Shown here: piece by piece, positions 18,945-28,853 of the stretch
How the letters are laid out: each line of letters opens with the position of its first letter
Position numbering within the stretch: the stretch's first letter is position 1
Source of the DNA: JAYQKL01 sp965243245
Lineage (GTDB): Bacteria; Pseudomonadota; Alphaproteobacteria; RS24
Reading direction: 5' to 3'
Length of the DNA stretch: 64,000 nucleotides
NCBI GenBank assembly: GCA_965243245.1
Contig: OZ251536.1
Location: 930,001 to 994,000, forward strand
The notes under the pieces: model-generated
Database searches by the model: none
What the model was told of the DNA's origin: nothing
Seen by the model: only the letters and a program-made list of their open reading frames with translations
Position numbers and translations under genes: made by a program

Positions 18945-19808
18945 TTATGCCGATACTTCCCGTAAGCGTTTGACTGATGTGATGTCGCCTTCCGTTTGCG
19001 CAATTTTAGGGCGGGCAATGGAAAACACTTCAGAGACAACTTTCATATCTGTTGCATTGGCATGGAGCAATTGCGTCGGTGATTGCATAATTGCGACATG
19101 CCCTTGCCAAAACACCAGATCGCCGCGCCGCAGGGTTGCAAGATTATGGTCAAGCAACGCACCCAACATCTGTACTTGCAGGTCACAATCGCGGGGGCAA
19201 TTTATGCCGCTTCTTTGTAAAGCAATTTGCACCAATGCCGAACAGTCCAGCCCCAGACTTGCCTTGCCTCCCCAAAGATAAGGTATATGAAGAAATTTTT
19301 CTGCGATGGAAACAAAATCATCAGCAAATTCAGTGTTGGAACAAAGATGCGCCCCAATCATCCAACCCCCTCCATCAATACCGATAAACCGCCCTTGCTG
19401 AGCGACCATCTTAACTTCTGCCCCCATTGACAAAGCCATGACGGGACGCGATTTAATATCAGCTTGTGCATAAACAAAACTGCACATGGCATTAACGACC
19501 AGATCTGTCTCAATTGTACCCGCCAAATCAGCAAGCCGAATATAACCAACATAATCATCGCGTTGAGCCTGTCCCCAAGCCCAACCTTTTTTCTTTTCAT
19601 AAACGCAAAAAACTTCACCATACAAAAGCTGCGTATCCATCATAGCATCATCAGATGGCATATGATGAAGGGCAGCTATGGGGCGAGAAACCATCATATT
19701 CTCACCTTCAACATATTGAGGGGCTTCAACTTTAGGGCGCAAATAAGCCGCCGCAATATCAGCCCGCCACGGATTAAGTCGCGCATCAGGTTTTTTCTTT
19801 ACCGACAT
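18945..19808 (-). CDS. NlpC/P60 (C40) cell-wall peptidase with SH3-like domains
   Basis: A likely peptidoglycan endopeptidase that cleaves stem-peptide bonds. Residues about 30-160 look like bacterial SH3 segments (ALSMGAEVKMVAQQGRFIGI). The catalytic domain begins near residue 165: FLHIPYLWGGKASLGLDCSA holds the nucleophilic Cys, and GDLVFWQGHVAIMQSPTQLL holds the His. No signal peptide is apparent, as in many alphaproteobacterial members. It is downstream of the M17 aminopeptidase on the same strand (37 bases), a pairing often seen in alphaproteobacteria and suggestive of murein-peptide recycling. Confidence 0.92.
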   Translation of the reverse strand: MSVKKKPDARLNPWRADIAAAYLRPKVEAPQYVEGENMMVSRPIAALHHMPSDDAMMDTQLLYGEVFCVYEKKKGWAWGQAQRDDYVGYIRLADLAGTIETDLVVNAMCSFVYAQADIKSRPVMALSMGAEVKMVAQQGRFIGIDGGGWMIGAHLCSNTEFADDFVSIAEKFLHIPYLWGGKASLGLDCSALVQIALQRSGINCPRDCDLQVQMLGALLDHNLATLRRGDLVFWQGHVAIMQSPTQLLHANATDMKVVSEVFSIARPKIAQTEGDITSVKRLREVSA

Positions 19809-19845
19809 TTTTTCTTACCAACATTTTTTACCATCATGAGAGGGC

Positions 19846-21255
19846 TCATTTGCCATATTTTTCTGCAATCAAGTGATACAAAGCCCGAACCGCCGTCCCC
19901 TCGCCCCCAACAGGGCGCGAGGGCCGCGCCTTAACATGCCAGCCATAAACATCACAATGTATCCAATTGGGCGTCTCAACAAAACGGGATAAAAATAATG
20001 CCGCCGTAATAGAGCCCGCAAAAGGACTTGAGGTGATATTATTTATGTCGGCATTATTGCTTGATAACCATGCATCATAGCCTTTCCAAAGCGGCATCCG
20101 CCACATCGGATCATCAACGCGTTCTGCTTTGTCAGCAAGTGACTTTGCTAACGCATCATTATGTGTATAGAACGGTGCGATTTCTGGACCCAGTGCCGCC
20201 CGTGCAGCACCTGTTAGTGTTGCTAAATCAATCAGTAATTCAGGCTCATCCCTCTCAGCAGTCTCGCCAGTAGGCTCGCCAGCATAACTCAGCAAATCAG
20301 CCAAAACCAAACGCCCCTCTGCATCGGTATTGCCAATTTCAACATTCAGCCCCTTACGGCTTAGCAACACATCGCCCGGGCGAAAAGAACCCGCACTAAT
20401 AGCATTCTCAACAGCCCCAACCAGTACCCGCAAACGCACTGGCAACTCAAGCGACATGATAATATGGGCAAGCGCCAGCACACAAGCCGCACCCCCCATA
20501 TCCTTTTTCATCAAATCCATCGCCGTACCGAGCTTTATATTCAACCCCCCAGAGTCAAAACAAACACCCTTGCCAACCAATATTAAAACAGGATGATTAT
20601 CATCTCCCCATTTCATCTCCAACATGCGCGGGGATTGCGCCGCCGCCCGCCCAACCGCATGGATAAGCGGAAAATTTTCAGCCAGCAACGCATCGCCAAT
20701 AATCGCCCTAAAATCAGCCTTATGCGTTTCAGCCAATTTTTCCATGCTTTGTTGCAAAGCCTCTGGACCCATATCATTAGCTGGCGTATTGATCAGATCA
20801 CGCGCCAAATAAAGCCCTTCTAGTTGCGCTATAATGGTGTCGAGATTTATTGATTTTGGCACAACCAATGAAGGATAATTACGCTCACATGGCGGCTTTT
20901 TATATTTATCAAAGCTATAGGCGCCAAGCCCCCAAGCCAAAACGGCAAGAGACATGGTCTCATCGTTTGGTGTATCCGCCAGCCTATAGACGCCTTCGGG
21001 AAGCTTGGCGACAAGAATACCAAGCGTCCAATAATCAATCTCACTATCTTGCCCCACCAGAACAGACTCGATATTGCCTGTCTTATCAGGAATTGTAAGA
21101 ACCGTGCCAGAGGCACCCATAAAACCGTTTTGGTTAATCCAATTAGCTTCGCGCCCGGCATGCTGTTCTAGCCACTTTGCCAATGCCGCAGGGGTGAGCA
21201 AGTAAATGGGGCAGGCAGGGCGTCCTTTATCGATAAAAAATAAATCTTTATGCAC
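19846..21255 (-). CDS. M17-family leucyl aminopeptidase
   Basis: A two-metal aminopeptidase of the cytosol. The signature NTDAEGRLVLADLL and the GVCFDSGGLNIK stretch, with metal-binding Lys and Asp residues, are present. The start is placed at a GTG at 21255, preceded by AAAGGAG with 7 bases spacing; the open frame could extend to 21342 but lacks such support. About 469 residues, matching the alphaproteobacterial PepA-like proteins that precede NlpC/P60 genes. It is divergent from the thiC riboswitch region. Confidence 0.93.
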   Translation of the reverse strand: MHKDLFFIDKGRPACPIYLLTPAALAKWLEQHAGREANWINQNGFMGASGTVLTIPDKTGNIESVLVGQDSEIDYWTLGILVAKLPEGVYRLADTPNDETMSLAVLAWGLGAYSFDKYKKPPCERNYPSLVVPKSINLDTIIAQLEGLYLARDLINTPANDMGPEALQQSMEKLAETHKADFRAIIGDALLAENFPLIHAVGRAAAQSPRMLEMKWGDDNHPVLILVGKGVCFDSGGLNIKLGTAMDLMKKDMGGAACVLALAHIIMSLELPVRLRVLVGAVENAISAGSFRPGDVLLSRKGLNVEIGNTDAEGRLVLADLLSYAGEPTGETAERDEPELLIDLATLTGAARAALGPEIAPFYTHNDALAKSLADKAERVDDPMWRMPLWKGYDAWLSSNNADINNITSSPFAGSITAALFLSRFVETPNWIHCDVYGWHVKARPSRPVGGEGTAVRALYHLIAEKYGK

Positions 21256-21352
21256 CGCGAATCTCCTTTGTTTGACAATGACAAAGCCGCCTAATACCTG
21301 CAACAAGAAAGAGTCCGCTTGCTTGCCTAAAACGAATAGCATAACGTAGTTT

Positions 21353-21437
21353 TCATGCAGGGGTCTGGAGCTATTGTGCTTCTGGTGAGATGAAAACCCT
21401 TTGTACCTGTTTACGGATCATGCCGCTGCAGGGAGCA
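21353..21437 (+). promoter_or_regulatory. TPP (THI-element) riboswitch upstream of thiC
   Basis: The stretch carries the thi-box landmarks in order: CAGGGGTCTGGAGC, then CTGGTGAGATGA (CTGAGA element with one change), ACCCTTTGTACCTG (consensus ACCCTTTGAACCTGA), ATCATGCCGC and the closing GCAGGGAG. This is a thiamine-pyrophosphate aptamer. It lies about 85 bases before the thiC start. A GGGAG at its end could pair with CTCCC about 30 bases further on, but the expression platform is not clear. Confidence 0.93.
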
Positions 21438-21519
21438 TTTTGTCTTTCACATTTGCGGAAGATTATCCTCCCTTATCGGCCTTTATGTTTTTTACATTAT
21501 TATTGGAAGGATAAAAATT

Positions 21520-23445
21520 TTGTCAGAAGTAAAAAAGTTTACATCCGATGAAGCTAAGGTTGATGGCGGCGCGATTACGCCTCTGCCAAATAGCGAGAAA
21601 GTTTATATTACGGGCTCACGCCCTGATATATGTGTGCCTATGCGCAAAATCAATCAGGCTATGATCCCCCCCTCTGATATAGGTGGTATGGGCGGTGAAG
21701 CCTCTCCGCCTGTTTTTGTTTATGACACGTCTGGCCCTTATACGGACCCGGCCGCTGACATTGATATTCGAAAAGGGCTTGCGCCTTTGCGCACCAAATG
21801 GATAAAAGAGCGCGACGATACAGAACATCTTGACGGCCCAACCAGTGATTACGGCAAACAGCGTTTTAAAGATGAAAAACTTGCCACTTTGCGGTTTGAG
21901 CTTCAACCCAAGCCGCGCCGTGCTAAGCTTGGACAAAACGTCACTCAAATGCATTATGCGCGCCGCAACATCATCACGCCAGAAATGGAATATATCGCCA
22001 TTCGTGAAAACCAAAACCGTGTCGCCTATCTAGAAAGCCTCGCGGCTATGGGTGAACGCGGCGCACATATGGCTCAAATGATGACCAAGCAACATACAGG
22101 CGAAAATTTCGGGGCCAATATACAAACACAAATAACCCCAGAATTCGTCCGCACTGAAGTTGCCTCAGGGCGTGCCATCATCCCCAATAACATCAATCAT
22201 CCAGAAAGCGAACCAATGATTATTGGGCGTAATTTTCTGGTCAAAGTTAACGGCAATATCGGTAATTCAGCCGTGAGTTCCTCGATCAAAGAGGAGGTGG
22301 ATAAAATGACTTGGGGAATCCGTTGGGGCGCCGACACAATTATGGATCTTTCCACCGGCAAGCATATTCATGAAACCCGCGAATGGATTTTGCGCAATTC
22401 ACCTGTTCCCATAGGCACAGTGCCGATTTACCAAGCACTTGAAAAAGTCAACGGCAAGGCAGAAGAGCTAACATGGGAGATGTTCCGCGACACATTAATC
22501 GAGCAAGCCGAACAAGGCGTTGATTATTTCACTATCCATGCCGGTGTCTTATTGCGCTATGTTCCAATGACAGCCAATCGTATGACGGGCATTGTTTCGC
22601 GGGGCGGCTCTATCATGGCTAAATGGTGTCTGGCGCATCACAAGGAAAGCTTTCTTTATACTCATTTTGAGGATATTTGTAAGCTTATGAAACAATATGA
22701 TATTGCGTTTTCACTTGGTGATGGTCTGCGTCCGGGCTCCATTTGGGATGCCAATGATGAAGCGCAACTAAGCGAATTAAGAACGCTTGGCGAGCTAACG
22801 CAGATTGCTTGGAAACATGATGTGCAAGTGATGGTCGAAGGGCCGGGTCATGTGCCGATGCAACTCATCAAAGAAAATATGGACAAGCAATTAGACTGGT
22901 GCGATGAGGCTCCCTTTTATACGCTTGGGCCTTTGACCACGGATATTGCACCGGGCTATGATCATATTACCTCGGCTATCGGGGCGGCTCAAATTGGCTG
23001 GTATGGTACGGCAATGCTTTGTTATGTCACGCCGAAGGAACATCTTGGTTTGCCCAATAAGCAAGATGTGAAGACGGGTATTATCACTTATAAGCTGGCA
23101 GCTCATGCTGCGGATCTTGCAAAAGGACATCCCGGCGCACAAATCCGCGACAATGCTTTATCTAAAGCACGCTTTGAGTTTCGTTGGGACGACCAGTTCA
23201 ATCTATCGCTTGACCCCGATACGGCACGCGCTTTCCATGATGAAACCTTGCCTAAGCAATCCATGAAAGTCGCGCATTTTTGTTCTATGTGCGGGCCGCA
23301 TTTTTGCTCGATGAAAATCACCCAAGATGTACGCGACTACGCCGCCAAACTAAACATGAAACCCGAAGACGCACTGAGCGCAGGAATGAACGAAAAATCC
23401 ACTGAATTTATTGTCGGCGGCGCGCAAGTTTATAAAAAAATATAA
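21520..23445 (+). CDS. thiC: Phosphomethylpyrimidine synthase
   Basis: Radical-SAM enzyme that rearranges aminoimidazole ribotide to HMP-phosphate, the pyrimidine half of thiamine. The C-terminal cluster motif CSMCGPHFCSMK is intact. The conserved MTWGIRWGADTIMDLSTGKH and VEGPGHVPM stretches are present. The length of 641 residues is normal. The start is TTG at 21520, with GGAAGG about 10 bases upstream; a weak start would suit riboswitch control of translation. No other thi gene adjoins it, so the thiazole branch or salvage genes must lie elsewhere. Confidence 0.97.
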   Translation: MSEVKKFTSDEAKVDGGAITPLPNSEKVYITGSRPDICVPMRKINQAMIPPSDIGGMGGEASPPVFVYDTSGPYTDPAADIDIRKGLAPLRTKWIKERDDTEHLDGPTSDYGKQRFKDEKLATLRFELQPKPRRAKLGQNVTQMHYARRNIITPEMEYIAIRENQNRVAYLESLAAMGERGAHMAQMMTKQHTGENFGANIQTQITPEFVRTEVASGRAIIPNNINHPESEPMIIGRNFLVKVNGNIGNSAVSSSIKEEVDKMTWGIRWGADTIMDLSTGKHIHETREWILRNSPVPIGTVPIYQALEKVNGKAEELTWEMFRDTLIEQAEQGVDYFTIHAGVLLRYVPMTANRMTGIVSRGGSIMAKWCLAHHKESFLYTHFEDICKLMKQYDIAFSLGDGLRPGSIWDANDEAQLSELRTLGELTQIAWKHDVQVMVEGPGHVPMQLIKENMDKQLDWCDEAPFYTLGPLTTDIAPGYDHITSAIGAAQIGWYGTAMLCYVTPKEHLGLPNKQDVKTGIITYKLAAHAADLAKGHPGAQIRDNALSKARFEFRWDDQFNLSLDPDTARAFHDETLPKQSMKVAHFCSMCGPHFCSMKITQDVRDYAAKLNMKPEDALSAGMNEKSTEFIVGGAQVYKKI

Positions 23446-23460
23446 TGAAAGGAATAAGCC

Positions 23461-24267
23461 ATGATTATTGACGCATGGGGACAGCAACCAACATTACGAC
23501 ATATTCAGGATGCAATTTTTGACAGCCTGTACCGCTGGAACCGCGAAACCAGACCCGAACATGCGCCAACTGTGAGCCAAACATTAACCTTAATGGATGC
23601 GGGCAAGATTGACAAAATGCTCATCAGTGCATGGCAAGCCCCCCATCGTGATATGATTAATAATGACGAAGTCGCGGCGTTTGTTTCACAAGCAAAAGGG
23701 CGGTTTATCGGTGTTGGCTCGGTTGATATTTCAAAACCCTTAGCGGCGATGCGTGAAATTCGCCGCTGTATAGAAGAGCTGAACTTTAAGGCCATTCGCA
23801 TATTACCGTGGCTGGTTGAACGCCCGCCAACTGACAGATTATTTTATCCTGTTTATGGAACTTGCGCTGAATTAGGCGTACCCTTTTGCACCCAAATCGG
23901 TCACACAGGCCCGCTCATGTCGTCCGAGGTTGGACGCCCGCTCTATCTTGACCAAGTCGCATTGGACTTTCCCGAATTAACGATTATTGGGGGTCATATC
24001 GGCTATCCGTGGACAGAAGAAGCGATTGCCGTCGCCACCAAACACGAAAATATCTATATTGACACATCCGCCTATACCATGCACCGCTATCCGCCTGAAT
24101 TGGTGCGCTTTTTAAAAAGTAATGGGGCTCATAAAGTCATGTTTGGCACTAATTACCCTATGTTGACGCCAGAAAAATGCCTTAAAGGACTGCAAGCACT
24201 TGGGTTAAACGATGAAACCCAAACGGCATTTTTGAGTGGTACGGCACAAAGGGTCTTTAACATATAA
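23461..24267 (+). CDS. Amidohydrolase-2 family protein with altered metal site
   Basis: A TIM-barrel protein of the amidohydrolase-2 (ACMSD-like) family, 268 residues. These usually open with DxHxH on strand 1 and keep a late Asp. Here strand 1 reads MIIDAWGQQPT, so both N-terminal metal His residues are absent, and the late motif reads FGTNYP where Asp is usual. Internal His residues remain in QIGHTGP and GGHIGYPW. The ATG has AAAGGAATAAGCC upstream, 15 bases after thiC, so it may be co-transcribed. The reaction is unknown: it may use fewer metals or have a non-hydrolytic role. Confidence 0.8.
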   Translation: MIIDAWGQQPTLRHIQDAIFDSLYRWNRETRPEHAPTVSQTLTLMDAGKIDKMLISAWQAPHRDMINNDEVAAFVSQAKGRFIGVGSVDISKPLAAMREIRRCIEELNFKAIRILPWLVERPPTDRLFYPVYGTCAELGVPFCTQIGHTGPLMSSEVGRPLYLDQVALDFPELTIIGGHIGYPWTEEAIAVATKHENIYIDTSAYTMHRYPPELVRFLKSNGAHKVMFGTNYPMLTPEKCLKGLQALGLNDETQTAFLSGTAQRVFNI

Positions 24268-24299
24268 AAAGGTTAAAGTGGCTTGAAAAACTGAAAAGC

Positions 24300-25205
24300 T
24301 TAATGAGCTGGGGGTTTTTCTGCCAATCCCCTCCGTTTGAAAAATTGCGGAATAACATATACCATCACCAAACCATAGAGCAAACCAGATAAATAAGGTG
24401 CCGCCATGCCAGCCAGTAAACCGCCATATTCATCTGCAAAACGCAATGTGCTGCCAGATAATATCAACCCCCCAAATACGAATAAACCGCCCATAGTCGC
24501 AACGAAGATGCGTTGCACAAACCCGCCCTTGAGAGTAACCCCATAGCGACCCTCAAAATTATATCCGACAAACCAGCCCATCATCATGCCCCACATCCAA
24601 GCCGACACAAAAACCAGCGCATTGGCTGGATGCAACATAATGAAACCAAGCTGAATAACAAATAATCCCAAAGTGAGACGCCCTATGCCAAGCTCGTTAA
24701 TCGCTTGTTGCAATTTTTCAACCTGCGCCAAGCGCACCCATAAAATCAAAGTGAGTGCGCCAAGTGTCGCCCCGCCCAAAACATCACCAACATCATGGAC
24801 GCCAAGATAAATTCGGCTGAGGCAAATCAATCCAGCAATCAGCCATAATAAACCCTTGAGCCATTTATGTTCGGCCCGCAACGCCAACCAGCCCCAAAGC
24901 ACAATAGCCATTTGTGCATGACCGCTCGGCCAGCCAAAACTATCACCCGTTTTACCATCCAATCTAAAGATAAGATCAGGGCGCGGGTCTTGCATAATAT
25001 CTTTTAAGAAAATATTCAGCGCACCCGTCATTAAAAGCAATAAAGCCGCCTTGTAAAAAGTCGAAGAGCGCGAAAAATAATAGCCAACAGAGATAAAAAT
25101 GAATAAAAACGTACCATAACCCAACATCGTGACAGCTGTAAAAAATTGCGTCAGAAATTCCGTACGGTACGGTAACACCCAAGACATATCATTCATAAAA
25201 CTCAT
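24300..25205 (-). CDS. PAP2-superfamily membrane phosphatase
   Basis: An integral membrane phosphatase with about eight helices. All three PAP2 motifs are seen: KDIMQDPRP (KX6RP), PSGHAQ and SRIYLGVHDVGD (SRX5HX3D). Such enzymes dephosphorylate lipid phosphates such as phosphatidate or undecaprenyl diphosphate, with the active site facing the periplasm. The C-terminal half (about 170-301) has extra helices of no assigned function. GGGGGTGAG precedes the ATG. It is divergent from the SnoaL-like gene at 25300. Confidence 0.9.
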   Translation of the reverse strand: MSFMNDMSWVLPYRTEFLTQFFTAVTMLGYGTFLFIFISVGYYFSRSSTFYKAALLLLMTGALNIFLKDIMQDPRPDLIFRLDGKTGDSFGWPSGHAQMAIVLWGWLALRAEHKWLKGLLWLIAGLICLSRIYLGVHDVGDVLGGATLGALTLILWVRLAQVEKLQQAINELGIGRLTLGLFVIQLGFIMLHPANALVFVSAWMWGMMMGWFVGYNFEGRYGVTLKGGFVQRIFVATMGGLFVFGGLILSGSTLRFADEYGGLLAGMAAPYLSGLLYGLVMVYVIPQFFKRRGLAEKPPAH

Positions 25206-25299
25206 AATTTGCTCACCCCCTTATAATTTCATTTTTTTCATTTTTATATTGTGCTTTTATATTAACAAAAGGCAATTATTTTTATCAAAGAGGCACGAT

Positions 25300-25752
25300 A
25301 TGACCGATGACGCAACGCAAATCTCAAACCTTCTTTATCGCTACGCAGAACTATTTGACGCAGGGCGCTTTGATGATGTTATCGCCTTATTTGATGCGGC
25401 TTGTTTTGTACTTGAACAAGGACATGAGCTTCCCCCTAAAGATATGCAAAAAATATGGGAGAAATTAGTGATACTCTATGATGGTGTTCCCAAAACACGC
25501 CACATTGTAACCAACCCGCAAATATATATTAATGAAACCCAAGCCCAAGGACGCTCTTGCTATTTGGTCTTGCAAGCAACCGACAAGCTCGCCATGCAAC
25601 CCATTGTCTCTGGCACTTATCTTGACCATTTCTTCAAAACCCCAGACGGCATCTGGAAGTTCAAATCACGCCAATATAAAACCATGGATTTAATCGGTGA
25701 TACATCCCAACATATGCGCACCGAGGCTTTAGCAGAGCTTAATATCACATAA
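25300..25752 (+). CDS. SnoaL-like (nuclear transport factor 2 fold) protein
   Basis: A 150-residue protein of the SnoaL_4/ketosteroid-isomerase-like fold, starting MTDDATQISNLLYRYAELFD. The start at 25300 has AAAGAGG just upstream; a longer open frame to 25129 covers the PAP2 gene and is rejected. Members act as small isomerases, dehydratases or hydroxylase partners, often on polycyclic or aromatic substrates; the substrate here is unknown. A paralogous gene is found at 28352, on the other side of the TonB receptor. Confidence 0.82.
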   Translation: MTDDATQISNLLYRYAELFDAGRFDDVIALFDAACFVLEQGHELPPKDMQKIWEKLVILYDGVPKTRHIVTNPQIYINETQAQGRSCYLVLQATDKLAMQPIVSGTYLDHFFKTPDGIWKFKSRQYKTMDLIGDTSQHMRTEALAELNIT

Positions 25753-25931
25753 AATAGCCGACCATGCCCCCATGCCCCCATGCACCCATGCCCCTTGCGC
25801 CTTGCGCCTTGCGCCTTGCCGCCCGCGCCTTGCCGCCCGTGCCCGCGCCATCATGTTTAAACAATATGCTTAAACAATATGCTTAAACAATATGTTTAAA
25901 CAATAATAGACTCATTAATAAAGGCGGGCTT
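25753..25931. repeat. Intergenic short tandem repeats (7-bp and 13-bp units)
   Basis: No gene is seen here. The first part is C-rich with repeating CCATGCC-like and CTTGCGC-like units (about 25764-25850). The second part has four 13-base units of the type GCTTAAACAATAT from 25855 to 25906; the first and last contain the palindrome GTTTAAAC. It lies between the 3' ends of the SnoaL-like gene and the convergent TonB receptor gene. Confidence 0.85.
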
Positions 25932-28211
25932 TTACCATTTAAAATTAAGGTTCAGCCCATAAGTGCGTGGTTCACCAAAATATCCAGAGGTCAAACCACC
26001 AAAACTAGCCCCGAAGTCGATATAATTAGCGATATATTCCTTATCCGTGAGGTTTTTGCCCCACAAGGTCAATGATACATCCTGACCCGCAATCGGCAGA
26101 TTAAACCATTTCACATGCGCATTCACCAAAGTACGTGACTCCACTTGCGTGTTATAGGCACTATTTTCTCTGTCCTCAGGCTTTTCTGCTTCCGCAGGAT
26201 TTAAAGCATAAGGAAATGTGAAATATTCAGACGTATGATTAACATCAATACCCAGATCAACATCTCCCAATTCACCTTCTATCAGTCTGGCATCCAGACC
26301 CGCAGAAACCGTGTAGCGCGGCGCATGCGGAAAAGCACGATTATCGGCTTCATCTTCACCTCGCTCAATGAACTCGTCATATTCTGCATCAAGATACCCA
26401 TAACTCAAACGCGCCGTGAAGCGTTCCGTCATGGCATAAAGGGCTTCCAATTCAAACCCTTGGATGGTTGCCTGACCTGCATTTCTAACATCAGAGGTCG
26501 CCGCATCTTGAGCCGTGAAAATAGATAATTGCATATCTTCATGCTCATTTGAGAACAAAGCTGTATTTAATTGCAAACGATTATCCAGCAATAGCATTTT
26601 GGTACCAATTTCAAAAGAAGTCACCTCCTCTGCTTCGTATGGACTTGTTGTTTCTGGAATTGAACCTGCTTCACCATTAAAGCCACCTGATTTGAAACCC
26701 TCAGACCATTTAGCGTATAAGTTAATATCGTCACTAAAGGCATATTCAACAGCCAATTGAGATGTCAGAGCATCAAATGTTTCAGACGCATTTGTCGTAT
26801 CCGGAATTTCGGTCAAAGGGAATGGCGTGCCTTCGGGCAATTCGGGGTCAGCCAGAATACGAAATAAACGCTCAATACTCTTATCCTCTTCCGTATAGCG
26901 CAGACCCGCAATGACAGTCACGTCATCTGTGAGGGCGTAATCTACTTGCCCATAAAGCGCGATTGCTTCGGTTTCACTGCCATATTGTGAATCAAAGCTA
27001 CTGGCAGCAAAGAAATATTGCTGAGGGTTATTGGTATAAGCATCATCTTCAAAATAATAAGCCCCCACGACATAGTTCAGTTTATTATTATCACTGCCGA
27101 CAACTTGAAATTCCTGTGAAAGGGACTCGTAAGTTGAAAAGCGCTGTGTATGCGCAATAAAGAGCGGCGAGCCGTCAATATCTAGCGAGTCCTCCCAAGT
27201 TAAATCACGATAACCGGTGATTGATTTGAAAGTAATATTGCCAAAATCATAACTGATGTTTAAAGCATGGCCTGTCACGTCACTTTTTTCAAAAACCTCG
27301 CCGCCAATAGAACCATCAACCGAAACCAGCTCTTGTCGTTGCGTGTGGGTGTAAAGATGTAATGGTAGTCCAGCATAATTTTCAGAATCGGGGTCAAAAA
27401 TACCGTCATCAAGCAAAGACACAACTTGAGAATATGTCGGCTTTTGGTCAACCTCACTATAATCATAAGTATAATCAATGGTTAAATCATCCGTGGCTTC
27501 ATAATTCACAGCCACGAGTAAACTCGTGCGTTCCACATTTTCAAACTCGTCTATAGTGCTACCCTCAGTTGTTTCCACAAAACCATCACGTGCCTTAATC
27601 ATGCCCGCCGCTTTGATGCGAAACCTGCCAAGTGCCCCTGTATCCACAATTGCCTTAGTGTGATGGGCACCATAATCGCCAGCCCCAAATTCCACCTTGA
27701 CACCAAACTCATCAGCCGGTTGCGCAGAAATAATATTAACCGCACCCGCCAGAGTGTTACGTCCATAAAGCGTGCCTTGTGGACCGCGCAAGACTTCTAT
27801 GCGTTCAATTTCGGCAACATCAAAAATAGCCCCCTGCCCTTTACCAATATAAACACCGTTCAGATAAATCCCCGTTGTCGGCTCCCATGTAATAGCCGGG
27901 TTAATCGTGACCCCGCCACGAATAGAAATTTGCGCCACTGTCGCGTTATTTGGCGACCGCTCAATTTTAAGATTCGGTGCTAATCCGCTCAATCCTTCAA
28001 TCGAGGAAATATCACGCGAAGCGAGATAGTCAGCCGTCAAAGCTGTCACCGCAATCGGCACATCTTGTAGGTTTTGTTCACGCTTTTGGGCGGTTACAAC
28101 AATTTCATCTAGCTGTGCAAATGCACTCATAGGCAAAAACGTAAACGCACTCGATAATGCTAAAACGCCACATTGAGAAAAAAGTTTTTTATTATTTTTT
28201 ATGAATCCCAC
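25932..28211 (-). CDS. TonB-dependent outer-membrane receptor
   Basis: A 22-stranded beta-barrel importer of 759 residues. A signal peptide ends near MSAFA-QLDE. The TonB box region LDEIVVTAQKREQNLQDVP and the plug domain (about 45-160, with RNTLAGAVNIISAQPA) precede the barrel, which ends in Trp (NLNFKW). This resembles receptors of the sphingomonad/alphaproteobacterial catabolic type rather than narrow siderophore receptors, but the ligand is not predictable. The start is GTG at 28211, with AGGAGGGG six bases upstream. It is flanked by two SnoaL-like genes and near a sulfatase, which hints at uptake of a sulfated organic compound. Confidence 0.93.
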   Translation of the reverse strand: MGFIKNNKKLFSQCGVLALSSAFTFLPMSAFAQLDEIVVTAQKREQNLQDVPIAVTALTADYLASRDISSIEGLSGLAPNLKIERSPNNATVAQISIRGGVTINPAITWEPTTGIYLNGVYIGKGQGAIFDVAEIERIEVLRGPQGTLYGRNTLAGAVNIISAQPADEFGVKVEFGAGDYGAHHTKAIVDTGALGRFRIKAAGMIKARDGFVETTEGSTIDEFENVERTSLLVAVNYEATDDLTIDYTYDYSEVDQKPTYSQVVSLLDDGIFDPDSENYAGLPLHLYTHTQRQELVSVDGSIGGEVFEKSDVTGHALNISYDFGNITFKSITGYRDLTWEDSLDIDGSPLFIAHTQRFSTYESLSQEFQVVGSDNNKLNYVVGAYYFEDDAYTNNPQQYFFAASSFDSQYGSETEAIALYGQVDYALTDDVTVIAGLRYTEEDKSIERLFRILADPELPEGTPFPLTEIPDTTNASETFDALTSQLAVEYAFSDDINLYAKWSEGFKSGGFNGEAGSIPETTSPYEAEEVTSFEIGTKMLLLDNRLQLNTALFSNEHEDMQLSIFTAQDAATSDVRNAGQATIQGFELEALYAMTERFTARLSYGYLDAEYDEFIERGEDEADNRAFPHAPRYTVSAGLDARLIEGELGDVDLGIDVNHTSEYFTFPYALNPAEAEKPEDRENSAYNTQVESRTLVNAHVKWFNLPIAGQDVSLTLWGKNLTDKEYIANYIDFGASFGGLTSGYFGEPRTYGLNLNFKW

Positions 28212-28351
28212 AATTAGCCCCTCCTGAGTTTTGTGTCGCGGTGATTATCATTTCAGAACCGTGGCGCTGTCAATTCTACCTTGAGTTATTTATAACAAAC
28301 ATATATAAGTGTGATATATTTAACACGACACAGACTTCAAAGGAATCTATC

Positions 28352-28807
28352 ATGTTGAGTTTGCAAGAGATCTCAGACCGTCTGGAGATAGATGCCCTAT
28401 TGACGGATTATTGCTATGCGATTGATGAGGGCGATTGGGATGCGCTGGATGGTATTTTCACGTCCGATGCGGTGATTGATTACACGGCTGTGGGGGGTGC
28501 CAAAGGCGACTTGAAAACCATTAAGGCTTATTTGGCGCGCGCTTTAGAGCAGTTTGAAGGCTCACAGCATATGATTGCCACGACAAAGTTAAGAATTAGC
28601 GGCGACACGGCAACAGCCAAGAGCATTTGCTTTAACCCGATGAATACGCCGCAAGGGGAAGCGATTCATACATTTTTTGTTGGCGTTTGGTATGTTGACG
28701 AGCTTGTGCGCACAGATATGGGATGGCGAATTGCCAAACGCTCAGAAGAGCTTAGTTATTTCCACAATCTGCCCGCAGATTTTGCCGCCGTGGACCCTAA
28801 TAATTAA
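28352..28807 (+). CDS. SnoaL-like (nuclear transport factor 2 fold) protein
   Basis: A 151-residue SnoaL_4-type protein, MLSLQEISDRLEIDALLTDY, with the family pattern of a YCYAIDEGDWDALDGIF helix followed by beta strands. The start at 28352 is supported by AAAGGAA upstream; the frame could be read from 28241 without such a site. It is similar in kind to the protein at 25300 but clearly diverged. It is divergent from the TonB receptor gene and convergent with the sulfatase gene. Substrate unknown. Confidence 0.83.
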   Translation: MLSLQEISDRLEIDALLTDYCYAIDEGDWDALDGIFTSDAVIDYTAVGGAKGDLKTIKAYLARALEQFEGSQHMIATTKLRISGDTATAKSICFNPMNTPQGEAIHTFFVGVWYVDELVRTDMGWRIAKRSEELSYFHNLPADFAAVDPNN

Positions 28808-28853
28808 GTTCCTAATGACTTAAGTTCCTAATGACTAAACCGCCTCGATAAAA

